Assembly: GCA_027315005.1 (NCBI GenBank) | Contig: DAHUZT010000116.1 | Span: forward strand, 1 to 60,710 | Direction of reading: 5' to 3' | DNA length: 60,710 nucleotides | Source: Acidimicrobiaceae bacterium | GTDB taxonomy: Bacteria > Actinomycetota > Acidimicrobiia > Acidimicrobiales > RAAP-2 | Shown here: in pieces, positions 8,084 to 15,779 of the stretch | How the letters are laid out: each line of letters begins with the position of its first letter | How positions within the stretch are numbered: position 1 is the stretch's first letter | Program-made: the position numbers and the translations under genes | The notes under the pieces: generated by a model | Seen by the model: only the letters and a program-made list of their open reading frames with translations | Database searches by the model: none | Told to the model about the DNA's origin: nothing

Positions 8084-9094
8084 ATGAACGACCGCGGTGA
8101 CCGCGGCGGTCTCACCGGGCACTCGGCGTCGGTGTCTGTGCAGCAGGCCTACGACTCCTTCGATCCCGCTCGGTGGGCCACCGTCGGGCTTGGTCTCGAG
8201 GCAGGGCGGTGGGGGCCCGAGAAGGTTCCAGAGCGGCTTGACGGCATCGGCGTGCCGAGGGACGAGATCGAAAGGGTGTACCTCCCGCTGTCGAGGGTGC
8301 TCGTGTCGCTGGCAGAAGACCGGAGCCGTCGCCCGACCGGGGTGGAGGACGGTCATCCGTCGGGCCTGGGGAGGCCCGGCCTGGGGAGGCCCGGCCTGGG
8401 GAGGCGCCCCCTGGTGCTCGGGATCGCCGGCGGTGTGGCGGTCGGCAAGAGCACGACCGCAAGGGTGCTCGAGGCCCTGTTGGAGGGTGGACCCGCCTCC
8501 CCGGCGGTTGCAGTGGTGAGCGCGGACTCGTTTCTCTACCCGAATCGACTCCTCAGTGCACGGGGCCTGCTGGACAAGAAGGGGTATCCGGAGACCTACG
8601 ACCTGGGATCGATGGTCGCTGCGATATCGGCCGTTCGGGCCGGTCGTCGGCGGGTGGCGGTCCCGGTCTACTCTCACGAGGAGTACGACATCGTCTCCGG
8701 AGCACGGTCGATCGTCGACCGCCCGGACATACTCATCGTCGAAGGGCTCGTCGTCCTCCAAGACGCACCCGGAGGATGCGGCACCAGTGCTCCGTCGGTA
8801 CGCGACCTGCTCGACGCTTCGGTCTACCTCGACGCCTCGGAGGCCGACGCGTTCGGCTGGTTCTGTTCGCGGCTGGCAGATCTGCGCTCGGATCGCGACC
8901 GACGCGGGGCGTTCGCGACCTGGTTGGCCTCTCTTTCGGACGACGAGGTAGCGTCGATCGCCGAAGCGGCCTGGACGGGCATCAACAGGGCCAATCTGGT
9001 CGAGCATGTGGCTCCGACCCGGAGCCGAGCCCTGGTGATCCTCGAGAAGGACCGTCATCAACGGGTGGTCAGGGTGCTCTGCCGGCGGCCATGA
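8084..9094 (+). CDS. coaA: Type I pantothenate kinase
   Basis: 336 residues. CoaA phosphorylates pantothenate with ATP, the first and committed step of coenzyme A synthesis. The P-loop is GGVAVGKSTTARVL, the catalytic acid region is VVSADSFLYPNRLL, and KKGYPETYD, PVYSHEEYDIV and PDILIVEGL follow as in E. coli CoaA. The start ATG 8084 has GGAAGG about 9 nt upstream. An in-frame GTG at 7934 preceded by TAGCGT would add 50 low-complexity residues and is less likely. Just before the P-loop the protein has a short tandem run of LGRPG units (8376-8410) not expected in the family. The region between the YLPLSRVL helix and the P-loop is therefore a variable linker. Confidence 0.93.
   Translation: MNDRGDRGGLTGHSASVSVQQAYDSFDPARWATVGLGLEAGRWGPEKVPERLDGIGVPRDEIERVYLPLSRVLVSLAEDRSRRPTGVEDGHPSGLGRPGLGRPGLGRRPLVLGIAGGVAVGKSTTARVLEALLEGGPASPAVAVVSADSFLYPNRLLSARGLLDKKGYPETYDLGSMVAAISAVRAGRRRVAVPVYSHEEYDIVSGARSIVDRPDILIVEGLVVLQDAPGGCGTSAPSVRDLLDASVYLDASEADAFGWFCSRLADLRSDRDRRGAFATWLASLSDDEVASIAEAAWTGINRANLVEHVAPTRSRALVILEKDRHQRVVRVLCRRP
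8366..8411 (+). repeat. 15-bp tandem repeat inside coaA
   Basis: The unit CTGGGGAGGCCCGGC occurs nearly three times and encodes repeated LGRPG. It keeps the frame and sits in the linker just before the ATP-binding P-loop, where length variation is tolerable. Confidence 0.75.
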
Positions 9095-9271
9095 TCCACC
9101 ATCGAGCGGGCGCGTCCACGCCCGGCGGTTCGGGGGAGGTGACCGAGCTGCTAACACTTGGGTTGAACGAAGCGGGGCGATCTGGCTGGTGACCAGGCTC
9201 GCAGCGGAATCGAGCGCACCAGCCCGATCGGCACCGGACCGTTTCGAGCACACGACCATGCGAGGAGCACG

Positions 9272-9730
9272 ATGAGCACCACCGAGACCATCCCCGAAGC
9301 CGTCCATCTCGGCGCGGCGGACCTGCCGTTCGTCGATATCGGCAGCGGCAACAAATTGAAGGTGATCCAGGTGAAGCGCGCTGAGGGGCTTTGGATCGTG
9401 GAGAACGTCTTCCACGCCGGTTACCAGGTCCAGACCCACCGACATACCGGCCCCGTCTACGCCTATACGACCAGCGGTGCCTGGAAGTACAAGGAGTACG
9501 GGTACGTGAACCGGGCGGGCTCCTTCCTCTACGAGCCGGCCGGATCGGTTCACACGCTCGAATGCGTGGAGGACGAGACTCAGGTGTGGTTCCAGATGTA
9601 CGGTGCCAACCTCAACCTGGATGCCGACGGCAACGTGGAGAGCGTGTTCGACGGACCGGGCACTTTGGAGGCATACCGGGCCCTGTGCGCAGCAGAGGGA
9701 TTCCCGCCTCCTCGGGTACTGGAGAGCTGA
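9272..9730 (+). CDS. Cupin-domain protein, dihydroxyacetophenone dioxygenase-like
   Basis: 152 residues forming one cupin barrel. The metal motif is seen in GYQVQTHRHTGPVYAYTTSG, with two His and a downstream acceptor, and in PAGSVHTLEC, which gives the second-motif His. The opening VHLGAADLPFVDIGSGNKLKVIQV and the WKYKEYGYVNRAGSFLYEPAG segment resemble 2,4'-dihydroxyacetophenone dioxygenase-like cupins that use iron to cleave ketones, but anti-sigma ChrR-type cupins also share this pattern. GAGG precedes the ATG. It lies 16 nt before a SnoaL-like gene and probably shares its transcript. Confidence 0.8.
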   Translation: MSTTETIPEAVHLGAADLPFVDIGSGNKLKVIQVKRAEGLWIVENVFHAGYQVQTHRHTGPVYAYTTSGAWKYKEYGYVNRAGSFLYEPAGSVHTLECVEDETQVWFQMYGANLNLDADGNVESVFDGPGTLEAYRALCAAEGFPPPRVLES

Positions 9731-9745
9731 TCGAATCAGAGGTCG

Positions 9746-10267
9746 ATGACGGAGCCGAATCCGGATTGGGCTCCCTTCGGGCGAAGGCTCGGCGAGCGTG
9801 GGAGGTTTGTCTTGGGCAGATGGCAGCGAGCCGAGATCGAAGAGGCGTTCGGCGTCTATCAACAGCGGGCATCCGAAGCCGCTCGCACCGGAGACTGGGG
9901 ACCGTGGGCAGATCTGTTCACCGAGGATGCCAGGTACGTCGAACACCACTTCGGCTGGTTCGACGGTCGCCACGCCATCCGCGCGTGGATCTCGTCCTGC
10001 ATGGCCGAGTACCCGGGTTCGGAGATGTCCGGCTTCCCCATCGGATGGTCGGTCATCGATGAAGAACGCGGTTGGGTCGTGTGCCAGGTCTGGAACCGGA
10101 TGCGCGATCCAGGCGATGGGTCGATTCATCAGGAGTACAACGTGACCGTTCTCGAATACGCCGGAAACGGACAGTGGTCCTACGAGGAGGACATCTACAA
10201 CCCGCTGCGGTTCGGCGCAATGGTCGCGGAGTGGGAGGATGCCCGGAGGGTGGCGTCTCGGGCCTGA
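9746..10267 (+). CDS. SnoaL/NTF2-like domain protein
   Basis: 173 residues with the cone-shaped alpha+beta barrel pattern of the NTF2 superfamily. Helical EIEEAFGVYQQRASEAARTGDWGPWADLFTEDA is followed by the strand YVEHHFGWFDGRHAIRAWI and by later strands ending in WSYEEDIYNPLRF. Members include polyketide cyclases, steroid isomerases, dehydratases and ring-hydroxylating dioxygenase beta subunits; the reaction cannot be chosen here. The start ATG 9746 has AGAGG just upstream. The gene is placed between a cupin and an aldo/keto reductase, consistent with small-molecule catabolism (inference). Confidence 0.8.
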   Translation: MTEPNPDWAPFGRRLGERGRFVLGRWQRAEIEEAFGVYQQRASEAARTGDWGPWADLFTEDARYVEHHFGWFDGRHAIRAWISSCMAEYPGSEMSGFPIGWSVIDEERGWVVCQVWNRMRDPGDGSIHQEYNVTVLEYAGNGQWSYEEDIYNPLRFGAMVAEWEDARRVASRA

Positions 10268-10325
10268 GCGCGCCCGGGTCCGTGTGGCCCGGCGTGCCGG
10301 ACGGCCGGCCCGGCGTCGCTCGAAC

Positions 10326-10331
10326 TACGCT
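10326..10331 (+). promoter_or_regulatory. Candidate -10 box (TACGCT), leaderless start
   Basis: TACGCT followed by 6 nt and then GTG 10338. The expected transcription start is the first base of the start codon. Confidence 0.45.
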
Positions 10332-10337
10332 GCCGAC

Positions 10338-11198
10338 GTGGAGCGCCGACGCCTGGGGAGGACTGAGCACCGTTCGTCGGTCGCCGTACTTGGTGGTGCG
10401 GCCTTCTGGGGTTCGAATCCCGAGGCGGCCGGCGCAGCATTCACTGCCGCGGTCGACGCAGGGGTGAACCATCTCGACGTGGCGCCGCAGTACGGGCGGG
10501 CCGAGGAGCTACTCGGGCTCCTCGTGCGCGAGCTGCGCGAACGCCTGTTCGTTGGATGCAAGACGATGCGGCACAGCCGGGACGGCGTGCGTGCCCAGTT
10601 GGAAACCTCGCTCGAGCTACTCGGCTGCGAGCAGTTTGATCTCTACCAGTTGCACGCGGTGACCAGTCTCGAGGAGCTCGAGTCCAGGGCGGGAGCGGTC
10701 CGGGCGCTGATGGAGGCGAAAGACGAGGGGCTGTGCCGATTCATCGGCATCACCGGACACGAGCTCGCCGCACCCGAGGCCCACCTCGAAGCCCTTCGCC
10801 GGTACGACCTCGACACGGTCATGTTCCCGATCAACCGGCAGCTCTGGTCCGATCGGGCATACCGGAAGGACGCCGAGGACCTGCTTGCCCTGGCCGAACA
10901 GCGCGACGTCGGAGTCATGGCCATCAAGACGGCTGCGGCCCGTCCGTGGGGTGCGGGACCACGCACGGCGACGACGTGGTACGAGCCCTATTTCGATCCC
11001 GAGCAGGTGCGCCGGAGCGTACGGTTCACACTCTCCGTTCCGGGCGTACACGCGCTCTGCACCCCGGGTGACCTCTCCCTGCTGCCGATCGTGCTCCAGG
11101 CATTGGCGGGAGACACCCGCATGGACGAGGTCGACCGCGAGCGGGAGGTCGCCGCGGTATCCGGTGAGGAGAGCATCTTTCCCATGCCGGCAACGTGA
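10338..11198 (+). CDS. Aldo/keto reductase family protein
   Basis: 286 residues from GTG 10338. The enzyme should reduce carbonyls with NADPH in a TIM barrel. Catalytic residues can be placed: Asp in NHLDVAPQYG with the Tyr in the same segment, Lys in VGCKTMR and His in DLYQLHAV. The protein is shorter than standard members, and the C-terminal cofactor region VRFTLSVPGVHALCTPGDLSLL is of the kind seen in small bacterial AKRs. The earlier in-frame start overlaps the SnoaL gene and has no family similarity, while a TACGCT box directly precedes GTG 10338. The stop overlaps the next gene as GTGA, so it is coupled to the carboxyltransferase fusion. Confidence 0.87.
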   Translation: MERRRLGRTEHRSSVAVLGGAAFWGSNPEAAGAAFTAAVDAGVNHLDVAPQYGRAEELLGLLVRELRERLFVGCKTMRHSRDGVRAQLETSLELLGCEQFDLYQLHAVTSLEELESRAGAVRALMEAKDEGLCRFIGITGHELAAPEAHLEALRRYDLDTVMFPINRQLWSDRAYRKDAEDLLALAEQRDVGVMAIKTAAARPWGAGPRTATTWYEPYFDPEQVRRSVRFTLSVPGVHALCTPGDLSLLPIVLQALAGDTRMDEVDREREVAAVSGEESIFPMPAT

Positions 11199-13093
11199 AT
11201 GCACCGGGTGGTTGGACCGACGTCGAAGCGATAGCAGCTCCCATCCAGGGGACGGTTGTCTCGGTGACGGTCTCGGTCGGCGAGCGGGTGGACGACGGAT
11301 CGCCGGTGGTCGTGCTCGAGTCGATGAAGATGGAACACGTCGTGGCCGCCCGCGGGGTGGGCACGATACGGTCGGTTGAAGTCGAGATCGGTGAGCTGGT
11401 GTCCCCGGGTACGCCACTGGTGGTCATCGACGCGCGACCTGCGGCCCGGGGCGCCGAGCAGGAGCAGGCCGAGCAGGAGCAGGCCGAGCTGGAGGCCGAG
11501 CTGGAGGCCGGATCCGAGGGGTCAGATCAGAGCGTCGTGCGGGCCGACCTCGCCGAACTGATTCATCGGCGGTCGCGTGTCCGCGATTCGGGACGGCCAG
11601 AAGTCGTCGAACGCCGTCACCGCCAAGGAAGGAGAACCGCTCGGGAGAATGTAGAGGACCTGTGCGAAGCCGGAACGTTCACCGAGTTCGGAGCGTTGGC
11701 CATCGCCGCCCAGCGAGGAAGGCGCTCACTCGACGAGCTGATCGAACGCACCCCGGCTGACGGTCTGATCGCAGGTATCGGGACTGTCAACGGCGACCTG
11801 TTCGGAGACCGACGAACGTCCTGTGCTGTTCTCTCCTACGACTACACGGTGCTTGCCGGAACCCAGGGACAGCAGAACCATCGCAAGAAGGATCGTCTCT
11901 TCGAGCTAGTGGAACGACTCCGGTTGCCGGTCGTGCTCTTCGCCGAAGGAGGGGGCGGCCGACCCGGCGACACGGATTACGCGGTCATCACCGGTCTCGA
12001 TACCACCGCTTTCGCCGACTATGCCCGGCTGAGCGGTCTGGTTCCTCTGATCGGAATCGCCTCGGGCTACTGTTTCGCCGGAAATGCGGCACTGCTGGGA
12101 TGCAGCGATGTCATCATCGCGACCCCTGAGGCGTCGATCGGGATGGGAGGCCCGGCGATGATCGAAGGTGGTGGGCTCGGCACCTACCGCCCCGAGGAGA
12201 TCGGAACACTCGAGGTCCAGGTGGGCAACGGCGTCGTCGATCTCGAGGCCGGTGACGACGCCGATGCCGTGCGGCTGGCCAAGCAGTACCTCTCCTATTT
12301 CCAGGGTACGACGGTGGGCTGGGCCTGCCAGGACCAGCTCCGACTCCGGACATGTGTTCCCGAACGCAGGGTCAGGGTCTACGACATGCGAAAGCTGGTC
12401 GACATTCTGGCGGACACAGGCTCGGTGCTGGAGATCCGTCCCAAGTTCGGGGCCGGCATGATCACCGCCTTGGCACGCGTCGAAGGTCGACCGATCGGCA
12501 TCGTGGCCAACAACCCGATGTACCTGGGCGGCGCCATCGACAGCGAAGGTGCGGATAAGGCGGCGCGGTTCCTCCACCTCTGCGAAGCTCACGGTCTCCC
12601 AGTGCTCTTCCTGTGCGACACCCCCGGTTTCATGGTTGGACCGGAGGCCGAGCGGTCCGCTCAGGTGCGCCACTGCAACCGGATGTTCGTCGCCGGGGCT
12701 GCTCTCAGCGTCCCGTTCTTCACCATCGTGGTGCGAAAAGGATACGGGCTCGGCGCCCAGGCCATGGCCGGAGGGAGCTTCCGCGAGCCGATCTTCACCG
12801 TGGCCTGGCCGAGCGGCGAGCTGGGTGGGATGGGACTGGAGGGTGCGGTCCGTCTCGGGTTCCGTCGGGAACTCGAGGCAGTCGAAGATCCGCACCAGCG
12901 TGAGCTGCTCTTCGCCGAGATGGTCGACAGGGCCTACCAGCACGGCAAAGCGATCAATGTGGCCTCCGCCTTCGAAATCGACGACGTGATCGATCCGGCC
13001 GAATCCCGGCGACTGATCTCCAGGTCGCTCTCACCAACGCCACCACCGGGAGCTCGGACCCGAGAACGGAAGGTGATGGTCGATCCCTGGTGA
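11195..13093 (+). CDS. Biotinyl domain-carboxyltransferase fusion, acyl-CoA carboxylase beta-type
   Basis: 632 residues. Residues 10-80 are a biotin carboxyl carrier domain with ESMKMEH, the Lys near residue 45 being the biotin site. A Glu, Gln and Ala rich linker (about residues 86-108) built of short duplications follows. Residues 110-620 are a carboxyltransferase of the propionyl/acetyl-CoA carboxylase beta family, with GGGRPGDTDYAVITGLDT, SGYCFAGNAALLGCSDVIIAT and LCDTPGFMVGPEAE. It would move carboxyl from biotin to an acyl-CoA. The carrier is normally fused to biotin carboxylase or free, so an N-terminal fusion to the transferase is unusual. No biotin carboxylase gene is in the window. 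It overlaps the aldo/keto reductase by 4 nt. Confidence 0.88.
   Translation: MNAPGGWTDVEAIAAPIQGTVVSVTVSVGERVDDGSPVVVLESMKMEHVVAARGVGTIRSVEVEIGELVSPGTPLVVIDARPAARGAEQEQAEQEQAELEAELEAGSEGSDQSVVRADLAELIHRRSRVRDSGRPEVVERRHRQGRRTARENVEDLCEAGTFTEFGALAIAAQRGRRSLDELIERTPADGLIAGIGTVNGDLFGDRRTSCAVLSYDYTVLAGTQGQQNHRKKDRLFELVERLRLPVVLFAEGGGGRPGDTDYAVITGLDTTAFADYARLSGLVPLIGIASGYCFAGNAALLGCSDVIIATPEASIGMGGPAMIEGGGLGTYRPEEIGTLEVQVGNGVVDLEAGDDADAVRLAKQYLSYFQGTTVGWACQDQLRLRTCVPERRVRVYDMRKLVDILADTGSVLEIRPKFGAGMITALARVEGRPIGIVANNPMYLGGAIDSEGADKAARFLHLCEAHGLPVLFLCDTPGFMVGPEAERSAQVRHCNRMFVAGAALSVPFFTIVVRKGYGLGAQAMAGGSFREPIFTVAWPSGELGGMGLEGAVRLGFRRELEAVEDPHQRELLFAEMVDRAYQHGKAINVASAFEIDDVIDPAESRRLISRSLSPTPPPGARTRERKVMVDPW
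11456..11509 (+). repeat. Tandem duplications encoding acidic linker
   Basis: A 15-nt unit GAGCAGGAGCAGGCC occurs twice (11456-11485), followed by a 12-nt unit GAGCTGGAGGCC twice (11486-11509). Together they encode the Glu/Gln/Ala linker between the biotinyl and carboxyltransferase domains. Confidence 0.8.
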
Positions 13094-13188
13094 GGGACGC
13101 GATGGTCGATCCCTGTCGAGCTGGGCGGCATGATCTGGCGCCTTCGAGATCCCCCACTCTGAACGTTCCGTACATAGTCTGGACCGCG

Positions 13189-13221
13189 GTGTCCCGACTC
13201 AGTCCAGGCGCAACGTACTGA
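13189..13221 (+). CDS. Candidate 10-codon leader ORF before the antiporter
   Basis: GTG at 13189 opens a 10-codon frame (VSRLSPGATY) whose TGA overlaps the antiporter ATG as TGATG. A TAGTCT hexamer ends 8 nt before the GTG, which would make it leaderless. A ribosome finishing the small frame could restart directly on the antiporter. The peptide has no recognisable sequence, and chance is possible. Confidence 0.3.
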   Translation: MSRLSPGATY

Positions 13222-14477
13222 TGACCGAGAGCTCCATCGTCAGCCTCGCCCTGATCGCACTGGCTGCGGTGATCGCTCCGATCCTTGCCGAGTTGAGTGG
13301 CCGGTTGGCCATACCGGAGATCGTCCTGCAGATCGGTCTGGGCATCGTCCTCGGTCCCTACGCGCTGAACGTCGCCCATCCGACGAACGTCGTCTCCGGG
13401 CTCTCCGATCTGGGACTGACCTTCCTCATCTTTCTGGCCGGTTTCGACCTGGACCCGGCGGCGATCCGGGGGAAGCCACTCGCACTGGCGGTATCCGGCT
13501 GGGTGGTGTCACTCGTCGTCGCACTGACCCTGTCCTTCGTCCTCGTCTCGACCGGTCTGGTCCGCGACACAGTGGTCGTCGCGCTCGCCCTCTCGACGAC
13601 CGCGCTCGGGTCCCTCCTTCCGATCCTGCGGGACGCCGGCGTGTTCGGGACCCGGTTCGGTGACCTGGTGTCGGCCATCGGGACGGTTGGCGAATTCGGT
13701 CCCATTGTGGCCGTTGCCATCTTCTTGACCCGGCGTGACCCGAGGATCACCGCGGCCCTGCTGGTGGTCTTCGCGGCGGTGGCCGTGGTGACGGCGGTGA
13801 TCGCGGCGCGACCCAATCCGCCCAGTCTGGTGAACCTTTTCAGCCGGCATCTCGAATCGAGCGCCCAGCTTCCGGTTCGGGTGTCGCTGCTCCTGGTGGT
13901 CCTGCTTGTGCTGTTGGCCGAGACCCTGGGCCTGGATGTGCTCCTCGGGGCGTTCTCCGCCGGAATCGTGATGCGACTCATCGCCTCGGGTTCGGAGCCC
14001 GATGTGATCAAGGGCAAGCTGGAGGCGATCGGTTTCGGATTCCTCATACCGGTCTTCTTCGTGGTCAGTGGCATCACCTTCGACTTGCACGTGTTCCTCG
14101 ACGACCCGGCATCGCTCTGGCGAGTCGCGTTCTTCGTGGGTCTCCTGCTCGTCTCGCGGGGCGTGCCCGTTCTGCTGCTCTACCGCAAGGAGATCACCCG
14201 GGCGGAGCGCTTGCCGCTTGTCTTCTTTTCGGCAACCGGCCTGCCGCTCATTGTCGTCATCACCGGAATCGCTACGGCAGCGGGCCGGATCGCTCCGGTG
14301 AACGCGGCATCGCTGGTGGCTGCCGGCATGGTCTCGCTGATGGTCTTCCCTGCCGCAGGGTTGAAAGGACTGCGCAGGGCCGGTGTGGGGAGGAGCGGAG
14401 GGACGGCCGATGCTGGAAGGTCCCGTGCTCCGGCCACCCGGCGCTCGTCGAGGCGCCGGTCCAAGGGCACCACCTGA
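13221..14477 (+). CDS. Cation:proton antiporter, CPA2/KefB-like membrane domain
   Basis: 418 residues, nearly all hydrophobic helices, about 12 in number. The protein belongs to the monovalent cation:proton antiporter-2 family (Na+/H+ or K+/H+ exchange) in the cytoplasmic membrane. Family patterns include IPEIVLQIGLGIVLGP in the second helix, LTFLIFLAGFDLDPAAI, STTALGSLLPILRDAGVF, and GTVGEFGPIVAVAIF, where the acidic residue of the transport core is Glu. The basic C-terminal tail of about 30 residues replaces the RCK/TrkA-N regulatory domain of KefB, so there is no nucleotide-gated control. The ATG overlaps a candidate 10-codon leader ORF. Confidence 0.88.
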   Translation: MTESSIVSLALIALAAVIAPILAELSGRLAIPEIVLQIGLGIVLGPYALNVAHPTNVVSGLSDLGLTFLIFLAGFDLDPAAIRGKPLALAVSGWVVSLVVALTLSFVLVSTGLVRDTVVVALALSTTALGSLLPILRDAGVFGTRFGDLVSAIGTVGEFGPIVAVAIFLTRRDPRITAALLVVFAAVAVVTAVIAARPNPPSLVNLFSRHLESSAQLPVRVSLLLVVLLVLLAETLGLDVLLGAFSAGIVMRLIASGSEPDVIKGKLEAIGFGFLIPVFFVVSGITFDLHVFLDDPASLWRVAFFVGLLLVSRGVPVLLLYRKEITRAERLPLVFFSATGLPLIVVITGIATAAGRIAPVNAASLVAAGMVSLMVFPAAGLKGLRRAGVGRSGGTADAGRSRAPATRRSSRRRSKGTT

Positions 14478-14481
14478 ACCG

Positions 14482-14510
14482 TTGCGGCGTGCCGGTCGAC
14501 GCACTACGTT
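14482..14510 (+). promoter_or_regulatory. Promoter of the B12 transport operon
   Basis: TTGCGG (14482-14487), a 17-nt spacer and TACGTT (14505-14510) form a good sigma-70 type promoter. Transcription would start near 14517, just before the cobalamin riboswitch. Confidence 0.55.
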
Positions 14511-14519
14511 GGCCGCCAA

Positions 14520-14626
14520 CAACGCAATGCCACTGTGCGGGGGAAGCCGGTCCAATTCCGGCGCTGGTCCGCCACCGTAGGCGGCGACCCACCGTGGTCG
14601 CCGTGAGCCGGGTTACCCGAGCGGTG
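14520..14626 (+). ncRNA. Cobalamin (B12) riboswitch
   Basis: The conserved core is visible: GGGGAAGCCGGT at 14540-14551, then a short loop and TTCCGGCGCTGG, the CCGCCACCGTAGGCGG stem region, and the B12 box GAGCCGGGTTACCCGAGC at 14605-14622. These match the cobalamin riboswitch class that binds adenosyl- or methylcobalamin and shuts down B12 uptake or synthesis genes. It lies 100 nt before the first gene of an ECF transporter operon. The 5' boundary is approximate. Confidence 0.88.
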
Positions 14627-14627
14627 G

Positions 14628-14666
14628 CCGAGCTCCCCGATTGTCGAGACACGGACCGGGGCTCGG
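14628..14666 (+). promoter_or_regulatory. Expression-platform hairpin after the riboswitch
   Basis: CCGAGCTCCCCG (14628-14639) can pair with CGGGGCTCGG (14657-14666), with one bulged T and a 17-nt loop. The left arm lies directly after the B12 box. There is no U tract, so it may act by an anti-RBS or rho-dependent mechanism rather than as an intrinsic terminator. Confidence 0.5.
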
Positions 14667-14721
14667 TGGTCCTTCGCCGAATGGTGTCGCGCTTCCGGGT
14701 CCGGTCCGGGAAGCGAGCAAC

Positions 14722-15774
14722 ATGAGCCGACCGCACTCCCGGCACCCACTCCGGCGTTCCGTGCTCCGTCCGGTTCGTTCGCGGATCTCCGACGTCGCGG
14801 TTCCGGCCGCGCTGCTGGGACTCATCGTGCTGACGGTCCTGAGCGGGTCGGTTGCGACGATCGCGGCCCTGTCCGCACCTGCCGCGGCCGACCCCGTGTC
14901 GGGTTGCACCTCCTCGACTGGCGTCCTGGTGGCTGTCGACTTCGGCGCCTGGCCCTCGGGACCTCAGGGTGGCCGGGTCTACTACGGCTGCGCTCCCACT
15001 ACCGGCTCGGGGCCCCCGACGACGGGTGTCACCGCCCTCCAGCATGCGGGGTTCGCCGTGGCCGGCACCGCACAGTACGGACTTGCCTTCATCTGCAGGA
15101 TCGGCCTCTCTGCCGACAGTGAGGAGCCCACCGCAGCGCAGCAGTCCTGCACGAGCACGCCGCCGGGCGACGCCTACTGGTCCTACTGGCATGCAGATTC
15201 CGGCGCCAACTCGTGGAGCTACAGCACGCTCGGGGCGGCTTCCTATGACCCGCCTCCGGGGAGCATCGACGCCTGGGTCTTCGGTGCCGGGTCAGAGCCC
15301 ACGGCGACTCCCGGGGAGATCCGGGCCTCGGCTTCGGTACCGTCGTCTGGGACTGGGTCTGGGTCTGGGTCGGCTGGGTCTGGGTCGGCTGGTTCGACTG
15401 GTTCGTCCCCGGGGGCGACTTCTGGCCCGCAGACCAACGGTTCGACAGGTGGTGGTGGGCCGAAGGCGCTGGCCCCGGGTGCGACCACGGGCGGCGGTCC
15501 GGCGCCCGGAGCCTCTCGATCGAGGTCGGCCGGGACGTCGACCGGGACTCCCACGACGACTCCGGTGTCGGGACAGCAGTCGACCGGCTCCGCCACCCCG
15601 GTCACGACTGTCCCCACCATCCGGAACATCTCGTCTGCGCCCGTGTCCGCACGGCAGGGCGGGTCGCCATCGGCCGGCGGGTCGCCCGTGCCGCTGCTGA
15701 TCGGTCTCGCGGTCATCGCCGTCGTGGCCGGGACCGGCGGTGTGGTCGCGCGGCGACGGCGTCGAGCGCACTGA
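14722..15774 (+). CDS. Secreted, membrane-anchored protein with transcobalamin C-domain-like (DUF4430/SCO2322-like) region
   Basis: 350 residues. A basic N-terminus and hydrophobic segment at about residues 25-50 form a signal peptide ending near APAAADP. Residues 60-190 form one domain with four cysteines (PVSGC, VYYGC, FICRI, QSC), probably two disulfides. The segment YWSYWHADSG, then WSYSTLGAASYDPPPGSIDAWVFG, matches the strand pattern of the transcobalamin C-terminal domain family (DUF4430). Streptomyces has a similar protein beside an ECF transporter (SCO2322, from memory). A Ser/Gly/Thr/Pro-rich stalk of about 120 residues, a hydrophobic helix (PLLIGLAVIAVVAGTGGVVA) and RRRRRAH complete an anchored surface protein. 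First gene after the B12 riboswitch, so probably a cobalamin-capturing protein (inference). Confidence 0.72.
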   Translation: MSRPHSRHPLRRSVLRPVRSRISDVAVPAALLGLIVLTVLSGSVATIAALSAPAAADPVSGCTSSTGVLVAVDFGAWPSGPQGGRVYYGCAPTTGSGPPTTGVTALQHAGFAVAGTAQYGLAFICRIGLSADSEEPTAAQQSCTSTPPGDAYWSYWHADSGANSWSYSTLGAASYDPPPGSIDAWVFGAGSEPTATPGEIRASASVPSSGTGSGSGSAGSGSAGSTGSSPGATSGPQTNGSTGGGGPKALAPGATTGGGPAPGASRSRSAGTSTGTPTTTPVSGQQSTGSATPVTTVPTIRNISSAPVSARQGGSPSAGGSPVPLLIGLAVIAVVAGTGGVVARRRRRAH

Positions 15775-15779
15775 AGCTG

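Noticed and set aside
7922..10129. Long minus-strand open frame of 735 codons
   Set aside because: It lies across coaA, the cupin and most of the SnoaL-like gene on the opposite strand. The protein has no family similarity; GC-rich DNA makes such antisense frames common.
14520..14626. Other riboswitch classes (TPP or cobalt) for the ECF operon leader
   Set aside because: The B12 box and the GGGGAAGCCGGT core match the cobalamin class. The THI box pattern of TPP riboswitches is absent.
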